Shown piece by piece: positions 1 to 6,025 of a stretch of 8,491 nucleotides of DNA. The translations under genes and the position numbers were made by a program. Where the stretch lies: NCBI GenBank assembly GCA_021802225.1, contig JAKAAS010000055.1, positions 1 through 8,491 of the forward strand, in the 5' to 3' direction. How positions within the stretch are numbered: the stretch's first letter is position 1; every line of letters starts with the position of its first letter. This DNA is from Bacillota bacterium. GTDB taxonomy: Bacteria; Bacillota_E; Sulfobacillia; Sulfobacillales; Sulfobacillaceae. Under the pieces are notes generated by a model, which was given only the letters and a program-made list of their open reading frames with translations, was not told the origin of the DNA and searched no databases.

Positions 1-891
1 ATTGGTTCGCTATTTTCTCCGGCAGAGATGCGTCTCATCCCCACGCTTGTGCAACGTGACAAGTTACCATCCGTGAATGCCGTGAATCGCGCAGCCATGT
101 CCCTCGCACAGGTAATTTCTTGGGGTTTGAGCGGAGCATTGCTGTCGGTAATCGGTGCTGCCGGGTTGTTTTTTACGAACGCTCTGTCATTTGTGGCATC
201 GGCAATATCGCTCATGGTCCTGCGTGTCGGTGGCGCAGAACGTAAAGAACCCGAAGCCCAAAAGTCGCCATTCCGATACGGCAACCTCCGCAAGGAATGG
301 GTGGAAGGGTTGAATGCCGTATGGCAGAATGGTTTGTTAAAACGGGTGTTGCCGGCGGCGCTATTGGCCAATCTGAGTTTTACCGCATGGAACGTGCTAT
401 CTGCCGCATGGGTTCACAAGGTATTAGACGCCGGTGCGTTCAGTTACGGAGCTCTGGGCATGGCTATTCTCCTAGGCGGGATTGGCGGAGCCATAGTAAG
501 TCCAAAAATTCTTGTCTGGATTTCCAAGCCTAAGGCCATTGCCGTGTCATTGGCGACTGCGGGATTCGCCTTGACAGCTCTCTCTCGAGTGCCCGTTCTC
601 TGGCTAGATCTGACCTTGGTGTTTGTCATTGGTGTTGCCCTGGGGATGTTGAATACCCTAGTAAGTGTGACATTGCAACGCGACGTCCCTCGCGCATTGA
701 TCGGGCGGGTCGCCGGTGTTGTTTTTGGTCTGGTCTCCGTAACGATCCCTCTTGGTGCCATCGTATCAGGCGAATTGTCGCGCATCTGGCCACTTTCAAC
801 GCTGTTTACGGTAGCAGGACTCATTACAGCAAGTTCCTGTGTCCTCTTAATTGGTACCCACGAGAGTGCTGTCCCTGCGGATGCACAATGA
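1..891 (+). CDS. MFS transporter, EntS/MFS_3-like, C-terminal part (5' cut by window edge)
   Basis: The frame is open from the first base, so the ATG at 28 is not the start; the residues before it read IGSLFSPAE and continue straight into MRLIPTLVQ. The stretch 'FSPAE..LIPTLV..DKLPSVNAVN' is the loop typical of MFS_3/EntS-like exporters, normally just past the middle of the N-terminal half. What remains (about 296 residues) holds several strongly hydrophobic helices, with a second-half signature 'GRVAGVVFGLVSVTIPLGAIVSGELS'-type helix pair near 690-780. Such proteins are inner-membrane proton-driven exporters of drugs or siderophores; the substrate cannot be read from sequence. The end overlaps tiny frames beginning at 881 and 888, neither convincing. 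No hallmark of decay is seen in the visible part. Family assignment is solid, substrate unknown. Confidence 0.88.
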   Translation: MGSLFSPAEMRLIPTLVQRDKLPSVNAVNRAAMSLAQVISWGLSGALLSVIGAAGLFFTNALSFVASAISLMVLRVGGAERKEPEAQKSPFRYGNLRKEWVEGLNAVWQNGLLKRVLPAALLANLSFTAWNVLSAAWVHKVLDAGAFSYGALGMAILLGGIGGAIVSPKILVWISKPKAIAVSLATAGFALTALSRVPVLWLDLTLVFVIGVALGMLNTLVSVTLQRDVPRALIGRVAGVVFGLVSVTIPLGAIVSGELSRIWPLSTLFTVAGLITASSCVLLIGTHESAVPADAQ

Positions 892-1035
892 GTACGTCGC
901 TAAACAGATCGAAGCCTATGTCGTCACACGTTCCGGGGCCGTTGAGACCGCCGTGGCCCTGGATCGGCTGGCGTAACCCGGCCCCTTGGTCCTGTTGGAT
1001 TCGTAATTTTACAACATACGATTTAATGTAAACAC
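892..1035. other. Intergenic, no convincing gene
   Basis: After the transporter stop there are two very short plus-strand frames, 881-976 (31 codons, GC-rich codon third positions, starts MHNEYVAKQ) and 888-1031 (47 codons, Pro/Trp-rich, ATGA overlap with the transporter stop). Neither has a ribosome site or a recognisable family. The first looks more like real coding sequence and could be the stub of a decayed gene. No terminator with a clear T-run was seen. Confidence 0.4.
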
Positions 1036-1063
1036 GGCTCTTGGACAAAGATTGCTATGGAGC
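1036..1063 (+). repeat. Left inverted repeat arm
   Basis: Matches the reverse complement of 1190-1217 at 25 of 28 positions; outer end starts GGCTCTTG. Confidence 0.8.
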
Positions 1064-1189
1064 CCGGGGTCCGGTCACCCTCATGCTCAACTTCGCGAGC
1101 AGTCTCGACGCCAACAGTCGTGGGTTGAGTTCCCAGCGGCTCTAAGCCGCGCAAAACCGGCGCAGTTTTCAGATATTTAGAGGCCCATG

Positions 1190-1217
1190 GCCGCATAGCA
1201 ATCTTTGTGCAAGAGCC
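1190..1217 (-). repeat. Right inverted repeat arm
   Basis: Inverted partner of 1036-1063 with three mismatches (two near the inner end, one at 1209). It overlaps the first codons of the ISL3 N-terminal remnant, where it reads as LCKSPAC. Confidence 0.8.
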
Positions 1218-1615
1218 CCGCGTGCGCTACCGTGACGCACCAACGAACCAAGACATACGCGATCCGACGGCTCCATGATCTCTCTTCGGCCGGCATGACC
1301 GTCTATCACCTGCTCAAAGCGAACCGCTATGTGCGTATGAATGCCGCTTGCTCCGTGGCTCAATTTACCGAACAGTTTGAGGAAGTCGCCGGAAAAGAAG
1401 CCCATCTTACCGAGCGCTTGAAGGACTTTAGTATGCAGCAAGCCTTGGCCGGCCCCGCGCATGCACTGGTCCCATCCTTCGTCCGGATCGGTATTCGGCT
1501 CAGCCGGGAAACGATCTTGCGGCTGGTCGAAACCCGGGGCGCGATGGTCGTCGCGCAAAACCTCGCGGGAACAGACGTGCGGGTGTTGGCCCTCGACGGC
1601 CTGTTCCGTATCTAG
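1205..1615 (+). pseudogene. ISL3-family transposase, N-terminal fragment
   Basis: About 136 codons are open, from a TTG that is probably not a genuine start, because an in-frame TAG lies just upstream at 1196. The pattern matches the ISL3 (IS204/IS1001/IS1096/IS1165) N-terminus: a Cys-containing start, then 'RRLHDLSSAG' (the usual R.lhDLp..G segment), 'YHLLKANRY', 'FTEQF', an 'LTERLKDF' segment, 'LSRETILRLV' (helix-turn-helix-like) and finally 'VRVLALDG', where the first catalytic Asp of the DDE core is expected. The second zinc-finger pair is damaged: Arg stands where Cys is usual in 'YVRMNAAC'. The frame stops at a TAG just after the first Asp region, whereas full ISL3 transposases run beyond 400 residues. 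It is therefore a broken remnant. The extreme N-terminus may actually be inverted-repeat sequence rather than transposase. Confidence 0.75.
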
Positions 1616-1843
1616 TGACGGGGATATGAATGGCAGAGCAAAAGGGGAGACCCACCGCCCGTTGGTCGTGGCTCAAGCGGCGACTCAGGCGATTACGGAA
1701 CATACATGCCCAGATAGCTCAGGGAGTCGGGACAGCGTCATTGTCCTAACCCACAAAAGTCTTCCGAAACTCGACTATTTTCAGTAATTGTCTATCATGT
1801 TTGGCAAGTGTTGCAGGCATACCGGAGGGACGCCCAAGAAAAA
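1616..1843. other. Degenerate DNA between ISL3 fragments
   Basis: No gene can be supported here. A plus-strand frame running from 1461 to 1787 contains ETHRPLVV near 1650, which faintly recalls the ISL3 'DLETHRPIDLL' segment following the first catalytic Asp, so this may be frameshifted continuation of the upstream fragment. After about 1670 the similarity is lost. Confidence 0.35.
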
Positions 1844-2205
1844 CTAATCCGTCCCGCCTATTGACCAAACACACCAGCGGGCAAAAAACCCATGCGCCAC
1901 CTTGTGAGCGGTCGGCCGGACCTGTTTCCGCCCGGGAGCGCCGGACCGATGGCGCGCGATCCAGCAGCCCAAGGTGGACTGTCCGCCTGAAAATCCCGCT
2001 TTTTTTACGGCGTCCCAGAGGACGGCGCGGCGATGCTGACCGTTTTCCCAGAGACGTTGCAGTAACGGCTCAAAGTCGTCGAGGAGACGGGGATGAGACG
2101 GCCGCGCCGGATGCGCTTCTGGCGGTGGCGCACTAGATCATTCTGTACCGTTTTGCGATCACAGCCGAGTTCGCGAGCCATTGGGGACACTTTCCACCCC
2201 GCGAC
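1844..2205 (-). pseudogene. ISL3-type transposase, helix-turn-helix and C-terminal fragment, frameshifted
   Basis: Read on the minus strand from about 2205, the sequence gives 'AGWKVSPMARELGCDRKTV', a classic helix-turn-helix of the kind placed after the DDE core in ISL3 transposases, followed by a basic stretch 'RHRQKRIRRGRL'. Near 2090 the frame must shift by one. The second frame then reads 'RLLDDFEPLLQRLWENGQ', 'RAVLWDAVKKAGFSGGQST' and 'LGCWIARHRSGAPGR', ending at a TAG at 1844-1846. This matches the ISL3 pattern 'LdPf.pyL..RW..G..n...LwrE....GY.G..stv..wl'. It lies in the opposite orientation to the pieces on both sides. A real ISL3 gene would have this part downstream of the DDE core on the same strand, so the locus is rearranged. 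Confidence 0.68.
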
Positions 2206-2367
2206 CACCCGTCGATCGAGTTTGTGAGCCGGGATCGGGCGGTCGGCTATGCCAACGCCGGCCGGGAGGGCGCGCCGCAGGCCGAACAAATCGCCGACCG
2301 ATGGCATCTGCTGAAAAATCTCGGAGAAAGTATCGAACAGCTTTTTCGTCGTAAGGAAGAGGGCTGA
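2206..2367 (+). pseudogene. ISL3-family transposase, DDE-core middle fragment
   Basis: About 53 codons read HPSIEFVSRDR, then 'GYANAGREGAPQAEQIADR' and 'WHLLKNLGESIEQLFRRK', ending at TGA 2365-2367. This is the diagnostic ISL3 core segment ('HPg.e.vsRDRa..YA.ga..GAPqAiQvADRwHLLKNL'), including the second catalytic Asp in SRDR and the Trp-His motif. The frame is open on the left only to 2137, without ISL3-like sequence there, so the fragment is joined abruptly to the inverted piece on its left at about 2200-2210. On the right it runs into a perfect palindrome. The transposase is not functional. Confidence 0.85.
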
Positions 2368-2384
2368 ACGGTGCCGTTCAGCCC
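2361..2384. repeat. Perfect 24-bp palindrome
   Basis: GGGCTGAACGG and CCGTTCAGCCC flank a central TG, an 11-bp inverted repeat with almost no loop. It lies at the broken right end of the ISL3 fragment and contains its stop codon. No T-run follows on the plus strand, and only CTCTTCCTT follows on the minus strand, so it is a weak terminator candidate and may instead be a junction palindrome. Confidence 0.6.
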
Positions 2385-2457
2385 CACCATGGTACTAACG
2401 CCCCCGTTACCCGGCTATTGATAATCCGAAATATTGCGCGTTGCAACAAAAGTTCAA

Positions 2458-2483
2458 TCGCCACCGGAAATCACCCGTGGCGA
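2458..2483 (-). terminator. Probable terminator of the kinase operon
   Basis: TCGCCAC-c-GG and CC-c-GTGGCGA form a stem of about nine pairs with one internal C-C mismatch and loop AAATCA, 13 bases past the kinase stop. On the minus strand it is followed by ATTGAACTTTTGTTG, a moderate T-rich tail. It is the best candidate end of the operon transcript, though the tail is imperfect. Confidence 0.45.
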
Positions 2484-2496
2484 GATTGACGCTCCG

Positions 2497-3534
2497 TCAG
2501 TCTGTTGACATTAGGATTTGGTGAGCCTTTTGGAATGCCTCGGTTTCACTCAGGTCTTCGAATTCCCATGCGCGAATTCTGCTTTGGTGTTGACCTTCGA
2601 AAAAGCCTTTGGTCTCCCAACCTGTTCCTTCTGCTTTCTGAGACACGACAAGAGTCTTCACTGTACTACCGGAACGAAGGACCCACCGATGTTCGTCGTC
2701 GGTATTACGGTATTGCCAATCCAAATTCTGATCCACCTTCGCGACGGCGTTCATCATTTCCAAAACACTCGAAAATCGGTCAGATGGAGACAGTTTCAGA
2801 GCCCGGTTGACTATCTTTTTAAGGATGTCAGGAATGTGTGGCAGAAAGTCCCTACGGTTGGGAAAATCACCTGTTCCAATAGCATTATCCCCGTTGGGAA
2901 AGGAACTCCACTGTTGCTCAAAGTTCGTCGGTCCATTGCTCAGGCAGTACATGGTTAGCCCGCACTGGTATATCTCAGACCGTACGTCCGTGGCTTGTCC
3001 TCGGAGGACTTCGGGCGCTGTGAAAGTCCAATAAGTCACTGGCTCATTCCCAGGTGGGGTGGCTCCTGTTAGCTTTGCGATTCCAAAATCCGCCAACACT
3101 GCGACGTCGGAATTGTTAATGAGGATGTTGGATGGCTTTATATCGTAATGGAGAAGGCCCTTGGTGTGTATGTAATGAACTCCGCTCAAAAATCCCAACG
3201 AATATTTAACTATTTCCCGAGCAGTCAAGAACCTGTGCTGGGCAATGGTATAGAGTGAACCTCGTGGAAAATATGGCATCGCCAAGTAGACGTATTCTTC
3301 ATCCTGTGATGCGAAGCTCACTGGGACGATGTTAGGGTGCGGAACCTTTGATAGTAGCCTCGCCTCTCTAAAGTGATCGGCAGGGTTAAGGTCCTGCTTG
3401 CTCACAGGTTTTATAGCGATATCAACATCGAGCTGAACATCCTTGGCACGAAATGTCGCTGAACTACCTTCACCAGACCCAATTTCGCTTATCTTCTCGA
3501 ATTCAATCTTAGTCTCGTAATGAATTGTCAACAA
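2497..3534 (-). CDS. Eukaryotic-type Ser/Thr protein kinase with small C-terminal domain
   Basis: A soluble 345-residue kinase. The catalytic domain spans about residues 12-270: Gly-rich loop GSGEGSS (19-25), ATP-anchoring Lys42 in IAIK, helix-C Glu57, catalytic loop HYDIKPSN (129-136, Asp131, Asn136), DFG (149-151) and APE (173-175). All catalytic residues are present, so it should be active. HYD replaces the more usual HRD; losing that Arg often marks kinases not controlled by activation-loop phosphorylation. Residues about 272-345 form a separate Trp-rich, apparently beta-rich domain of unknown role. There are no PASTA repeats and no membrane helix, so it is not a PknB-type cell-wall sensor. 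The start is TTG at 3534, or the next TTG at 3531, right after TAGGGG and three bases past the stop of the upstream gene, which implies translational coupling. Target unknown; by context the two operon partners are candidates. Confidence 0.92.
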   Translation of the reverse strand: MLTIHYETKIEFEKISEIGSGEGSSATFRAKDVQLDVDIAIKPVSKQDLNPADHFREARLLSKVPHPNIVPVSFASQDEEYVYLAMPYFPRGSLYTIAQHRFLTAREIVKYSLGFLSGVHYIHTKGLLHYDIKPSNILINNSDVAVLADFGIAKLTGATPPGNEPVTYWTFTAPEVLRGQATDVRSEIYQCGLTMYCLSNGPTNFEQQWSSFPNGDNAIGTGDFPNRRDFLPHIPDILKKIVNRALKLSPSDRFSSVLEMMNAVAKVDQNLDWQYRNTDDEHRWVLRSGSTVKTLVVSQKAEGTGWETKGFFEGQHQSRIRAWEFEDLSETEAFQKAHQILMSTD

Positions 3535-3537
3535 CCC

Positions 3538-4011
3538 CTATTGGATGTTCATTGCGGCGACCGCCGCGACAATACTTTCGCGCTCTTCCCGGCGTCTGAA
3601 CTGTTGCCAGTTCGCTACCATTGCAAAGTCGGCCCCTTCTATTACACGTGTCACATCCTTTACCGGTACAGATAGAAACCGAGCCATCGTACCTTTTGGA
3701 CCTGCAAAGTACTTTTCGACGGTTGAATCTGCCAAAAGCTCCTGGACGACGCCCTCGATGTTGAGTCGATATCTGTCTAAAGTCTGGCTATTGTTCTCGA
3801 CAACACGGATTCCGGCATGTACGACCTCGTGTTGCGTCAAGATGGAAAGCAGGGAGGTCCTGATATACGCCAATTGAGCAGGAATGTCGAGGGCCTGAGG
3901 CACGACCAACCGGTCGACGCGGACATCAACTGGGACTACCCTCCTGGGGGTGGACTCGACCACACAATAGAAGATTTCTCCCCGCGTAACCCTAATTCCC
4001 ATCGCTTTCAT
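3538..4011 (-). CDS. Small hypothetical protein, possibly RNase H-like fold
   Basis: 157 residues. The start at 4011 is supported by AAGGAGG at 4021-4027 with a nine-base spacer. The order of predicted elements suggests an RNase H/RuvC-like fold: a first hairpin 'MGIRVTRGEIFYCVVE' (4-19), a helix 'IPAQLAYIRTSLLSILTQ', a strand 'HEVVHAGIRVVENNSQ', a long helix 'DRYRLNIEGVVQELLA', then a strand and 'FAGPKGTMARFLSV', ending in a charged helix. This resembles the layout of RuvC, YqgF or DUF3010 proteins. However, the first acidic residue expected in the 'GIDxG' position is Arg7, so a classical two-metal nuclease site is not evident. It sits 35 bases after the MauJ/HEPN-like gene and 3 bases before the kinase. 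Coding is well supported; the fold is inference and the function unknown. Confidence 0.8.
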   Translation of the reverse strand: MKAMGIRVTRGEIFYCVVESTPRRVVPVDVRVDRLVVPQALDIPAQLAYIRTSLLSILTQHEVVHAGIRVVENNSQTLDRYRLNIEGVVQELLADSTVEKYFAGPKGTMARFLSVPVKDVTRVIEGADFAMVANWQQFRRREERESIVAAVAAMNIQ

Positions 4012-4020
4012 GTCCTCGCC

Positions 4021-4027
4021 CCTCCTT
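4021..4027 (-). promoter_or_regulatory. Ribosome binding site of the 157-residue gene
   Basis: Minus-strand AAGGAGG, nine bases before the ATG at 4011; it decides that start over the in-frame ATG three codons later. Confidence 0.7.
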
Positions 4028-4046
4028 CATCTTACTCTGACGAGCG

Positions 4047-5153
4047 CTAATTGGAAGTTGGTGACTCCATACTGTAGTCGGGGTCGTATCGAAGTTCCTC
4101 CAACAGCATCTGCCGAGCGATGTACTTTAACACGGGAACCACCTTTTCACAGCTGCTGATATCATCGAACCGATCTGTTAGTAGTACGTCCTGTTCGGGG
4201 TTCAAATGGGCAAGCGCATTTCTGAAAAGCCCACGAAATTCATCAAGCACACTCGTGAACTTTTTACCGAGATATGGCTTAAATAAATCCAAAACCCAAG
4301 GAGAATTTGGCGGTAAGTCGTCAACATTACTGGGCATGCGCTCTATCGGCGCTCTCCATTGTTCCTTTACGCCCTCAGCACGTTCTTTTCGTTTCCGACG
4401 TAGACCTCGCACTCCCTCAATCACACGATAGAAGGACAAGACCTGATAGAAAGGATTCGTGGCGTTAAGACCATCCCTGTACGCAGAGAATACGATGCGA
4501 AACTCTGGTTTAGATGTGCGGGGTATCGTCGTAAGATCCATGGATTTGACTTTTCCCGCAAGTCCAAATACATATTTCCGGACCTCAGTGGCCTCTTCGC
4601 ATACCTCATAGCCTGCAACGTCAAGCGAGGCATCATGATGAAAACTAAGAAGGCTCAGTAGTGGATAAACAAGGTCATGGCCAAGTCGCTCTGCGTCCAA
4701 AAGGCTTTGGCCGCTAACTCGAATTTGGGCTTGTGAGAGGAAGCTGTTCTTATTTGCCCGAAAGCCAATTGGAATCACCCCAAAGTCAGTAGTTAAGTAG
4801 AAATTGTAACCTTGCCAACCTGGGGGGACCCCCAATAAAGAATTCCCTGACTCCATTATTTTGGTTATGTCTAGTGTTGACCGATATACATCCTGCCCGG
4901 GTATAGAAAGCACATATGTGATGAGGTATGTCCCTGGTTGGCCGATTGGTGTCCGTATAACCAAGGATTCAGGAGTTCCCGGCCCAAATTCTGGAACGGC
5001 TGTCAGAGACTCTCGGGCATTTGTTTCAGGACGTTCCAAGGTTATTTTGGCCCGTCGCGCCGTTCCCTTGCCGGGTCCGGCAGTTGGATTTGGTTTCGTA
5101 TTACGTCGCCGTTTGGTTTCGCTTCGGCGGTTCGATCTCTTCCGACTCGCCAT
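4047..5153 (-). CDS. MauJ-like protein with HEPN-type R-x4-H motif
   Basis: First gene of the operon, 368 residues from the ATG at 5153. That start is preferred over the ATG at 5171 because AGGGGAGG lies just four bases before it and the upstream six codons would contain the ribosome site. Residues 1-45 are a very basic, low-complexity tail rich in Arg/Lys, suggesting nucleic-acid contact. A mixed alpha/beta middle part follows. The C-terminal helical part has 'NPFYQVLSFYRVIEGVRGLR' (233-252) and 'FRNALAHLN' with Arg311 and His316. This combination is seen in proteins annotated as MauJ-like and resembles the R-x4-6-H signature of HEPN domains, many of which are RNases in defence and toxin systems. 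No membrane segment is seen. The family call is from pattern memory; RNase activity is inference. The frame is intact, with no sign of decay. Confidence 0.85.
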   Translation of the reverse strand: MASRKRSNRRSETKRRRNTKPNPTAGPGKGTARRAKITLERPETNARESLTAVPEFGPGTPESLVIRTPIGQPGTYLITYVLSIPGQDVYRSTLDITKIMESGNSLLGVPPGWQGYNFYLTTDFGVIPIGFRANKNSFLSQAQIRVSGQSLLDAERLGHDLVYPLLSLLSFHHDASLDVAGYEVCEEATEVRKYVFGLAGKVKSMDLTTIPRTSKPEFRIVFSAYRDGLNATNPFYQVLSFYRVIEGVRGLRRKRKERAEGVKEQWRAPIERMPSNVDDLPPNSPWVLDLFKPYLGKKFTSVLDEFRGLFRNALAHLNPEQDVLLTDRFDDISSCEKVVPVLKYIARQMLLEELRYDPDYSMESPTSN

Positions 5154-5156
5154 AAG

Positions 5157-5165
5157 CCCTCCCCT
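5157..5165 (-). promoter_or_regulatory. Ribosome binding site deciding the MauJ/HEPN-like start
   Basis: Minus-strand AGGGGAGGG; its GGAGG core ends four bases before the ATG at 5153. It lies inside the longer frame beginning at 5171, so the shorter start is favoured. Confidence 0.7.
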
Positions 5166-5267
5166 AAGCATGACTTTTCAACAATAACTTCATGACCATT
5201 ACATCCCGAAAATGTTCAGCAATGCAAGTCATAGCAGTCCCGATTCATGGCTTTCATTACGCTCTAC

Positions 5268-5296
5268 ATTATAACCCTTGTTTGGGTGCGCCAAGG
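5268..5296 (-). promoter_or_regulatory. Operon promoter with consensus -10
   Basis: On the minus strand TATAAT occupies 5273-5268, a perfect -10. A weak -35 candidate, CTTGGC or TTGGCG, lies 15-16 bases further upstream around 5289-5295. Transcription would start near 5260, leaving a leader of about 105 bases before the first ribosome site at 5165. The -35 part lies within the left edge of the structured RNA segment on the opposite strand, so the two may interfere. Confidence 0.55.
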
Positions 5297-5510
5297 AAAG
5301 CTGACCATTTCGAGCCGGTGTAATTCCGGTCTCCGCAAGGACAAGCCCTCCACGGAGAATCGAGTTTTGGGTACACGTTCGTGAGGACGGGTGCCAAGCG
5401 TAAACAGAGCGACGTCCAGGCCGTAACCCCTTGGGGTGAAGCGATTGAGCTTCGTTAGGGTATAGTCCGAGGGCCGACCGGGTCCAAATACTGGGAAGGC
5501 AACAAGTAGG
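5288..5510 (+). ncRNA. Structured RNA, HEARO/IscB omega-RNA-like, without iscB
   Basis: This non-coding stretch is packed with local stems: GCCGG/CCGGT around TGTAATT (5314-5330), TCTCCG/CGGAGA (5330-5335 with 5353-5358), a compound hairpin 5370-5395 (GGTAC/GTGCC outside, CGTTC/GGACG inside, GTGA GNRA loop), ACCCC/GGGGT (5426-5437), GAAGC/GCTTC (5438-5453) and a possible long-range GGCC pairing (5419-5422 with 5472-5475). The blocks CAAGCC-CTCCAC-GGAG, CGTTCGTGAGGACG and CCAGGCC fit my memory of HEARO RNA, now known as the guide-bearing omega RNA of IscB. In those systems the guide lies at the 5' end and iscB follows; here an IS66 remnant follows, so it would be a stand-alone copy. A 5' piece of a group II intron (it begins GTGCG) is the main alternative, but no domain V or reverse transcriptase is present. 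Ends are approximate. Confidence 0.5.
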
Positions 5511-5563
5511 GGTGCGGTTTAGGCGGGTGCCCCGGAGACCTCGGCGGAGTCGGAGAGCTCGGC

Positions 5564-6025
5564 ATGGCGGAAAGCGAAGCGGTCGCCGCCACCGTCGCGG
5601 CAGGGCACACCGCCTTAAGCCTCGCAGTCTTAGCGGACTACGACGCCACCTATGACGCCATTATCCGCCAGGGGTTAGCCGAAAATCCGCGGCGCGTCGC
5701 CACTGCAGGGGCCCCGGCACGGGGCCGCTTGAAGCAAACCAAAACCCGGAACCTCTTAGAACGGCTGAATATCCATCGGGACGCCGTGCTCCTGTTTATG
5801 CGAGATTTCCGCGTGCCCTTTACGAACAATCAAGCCGAAAATGATGTGAGAATGGCCAAAGTCCGGCAGAAGATTTCCGGTACCTTCCGCAGTGTGCAGG
5901 GCGCCGAAATCTTCTGCCGCATCCGCAGCTACATTTCGACCCTCAAAAAGCAAGGGTTGCCAGTCTTTGAATATATCCAGAAGGCTTTCCAGGGGGAGGC
6001 TTTTATTCCCCAAGCGTCTCCATAA
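5564..6025 (+). pseudogene. IS66-family transposase, C-terminal third
   Basis: 153 codons are open from an ATG at 5564, which is unlikely to be a real start because it lacks a ribosome site and falls in the middle of the family alignment. The sequence matches the IS66-type core end: 'RGRLKQTKTRNLLERL', 'HRDAVLLFMRDFRVPFTNNQ', 'AENDVRMAKVRQKISGTF', 'GAEIFCRIRSYISTLKKQG'. The NNQAEN motif contains the catalytic Glu (residue 92). Full IS66 transposases are about 450-550 residues, so the N-terminal domains and the first two catalytic Asp residues are missing. The frame is otherwise clean, suggesting fairly recent truncation. Codons are more GC-rich than in the kinase operon, in line with a foreign origin. 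No IS66 accessory genes (tnpA/tnpB) are seen nearby. The left break lies between about 5505 and 5570. Confidence 0.85.

Larger units (their letters stand above)
1036..1217. mobile_element. Short element with facing 28-bp inverted repeats (ISL3-like ends)
   Basis: The 28 bases at 1036-1063 and the reverse complement of 1190-1217 agree at 25 positions, including 15 consecutive bases (core CAAAGATTGCTATG at 1046-1059 and CATAGCAATCTTTG at 1194-1207). Both arms begin, reading inward, with GGCTCTTG. From memory of the family, ISL3 elements often end in GGCTCTT-like terminal repeats, and ISL3 transposase debris lies immediately to the right. The unit is 182 bp and contains no coding frame, so it resembles a MITE or an internally deleted ISL3 copy. 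No 8-bp target duplication was found: the flanks GTAAACAC and CCGCGTGC differ. The right arm overlaps the reading frame of the neighbouring transposase remnant. Confidence 0.6.

Noticed and set aside
888..1031. 47-codon plus-strand frame with ATGA overlap to the transporter stop
   Set aside because: Pro/Trp-rich composition is typical of out-of-frame GC-rich DNA; no ribosome site; runs to the edge of the inverted-repeat element.
824..1048. Minus-strand frame of 74 codons overlapping the transporter end
   Set aside because: Begins in the left inverted-repeat arm, has no ribosome site, is antisense to the transporter end and shows no family pattern.
1801..2136. Plus-strand frame of 111 codons
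   Set aside because: Arg/Ser/Pro-rich shadow of the minus-strand ISL3 C-terminal fragment, which carries the recognisable pattern.
5310..5335. Cobalamin- or FMN-riboswitch-like block GGTGTAATTCC
   Set aside because: The other invariant boxes of those riboswitches are missing, and no metabolic gene follows.
5287..5510. Group II or group I intron
   Set aside because: It starts GTGCG and contains TATAGTCC, but domain V, a reverse transcriptase and the group I P7 partner are absent; HEARO fits better. Kept as an alternative only.
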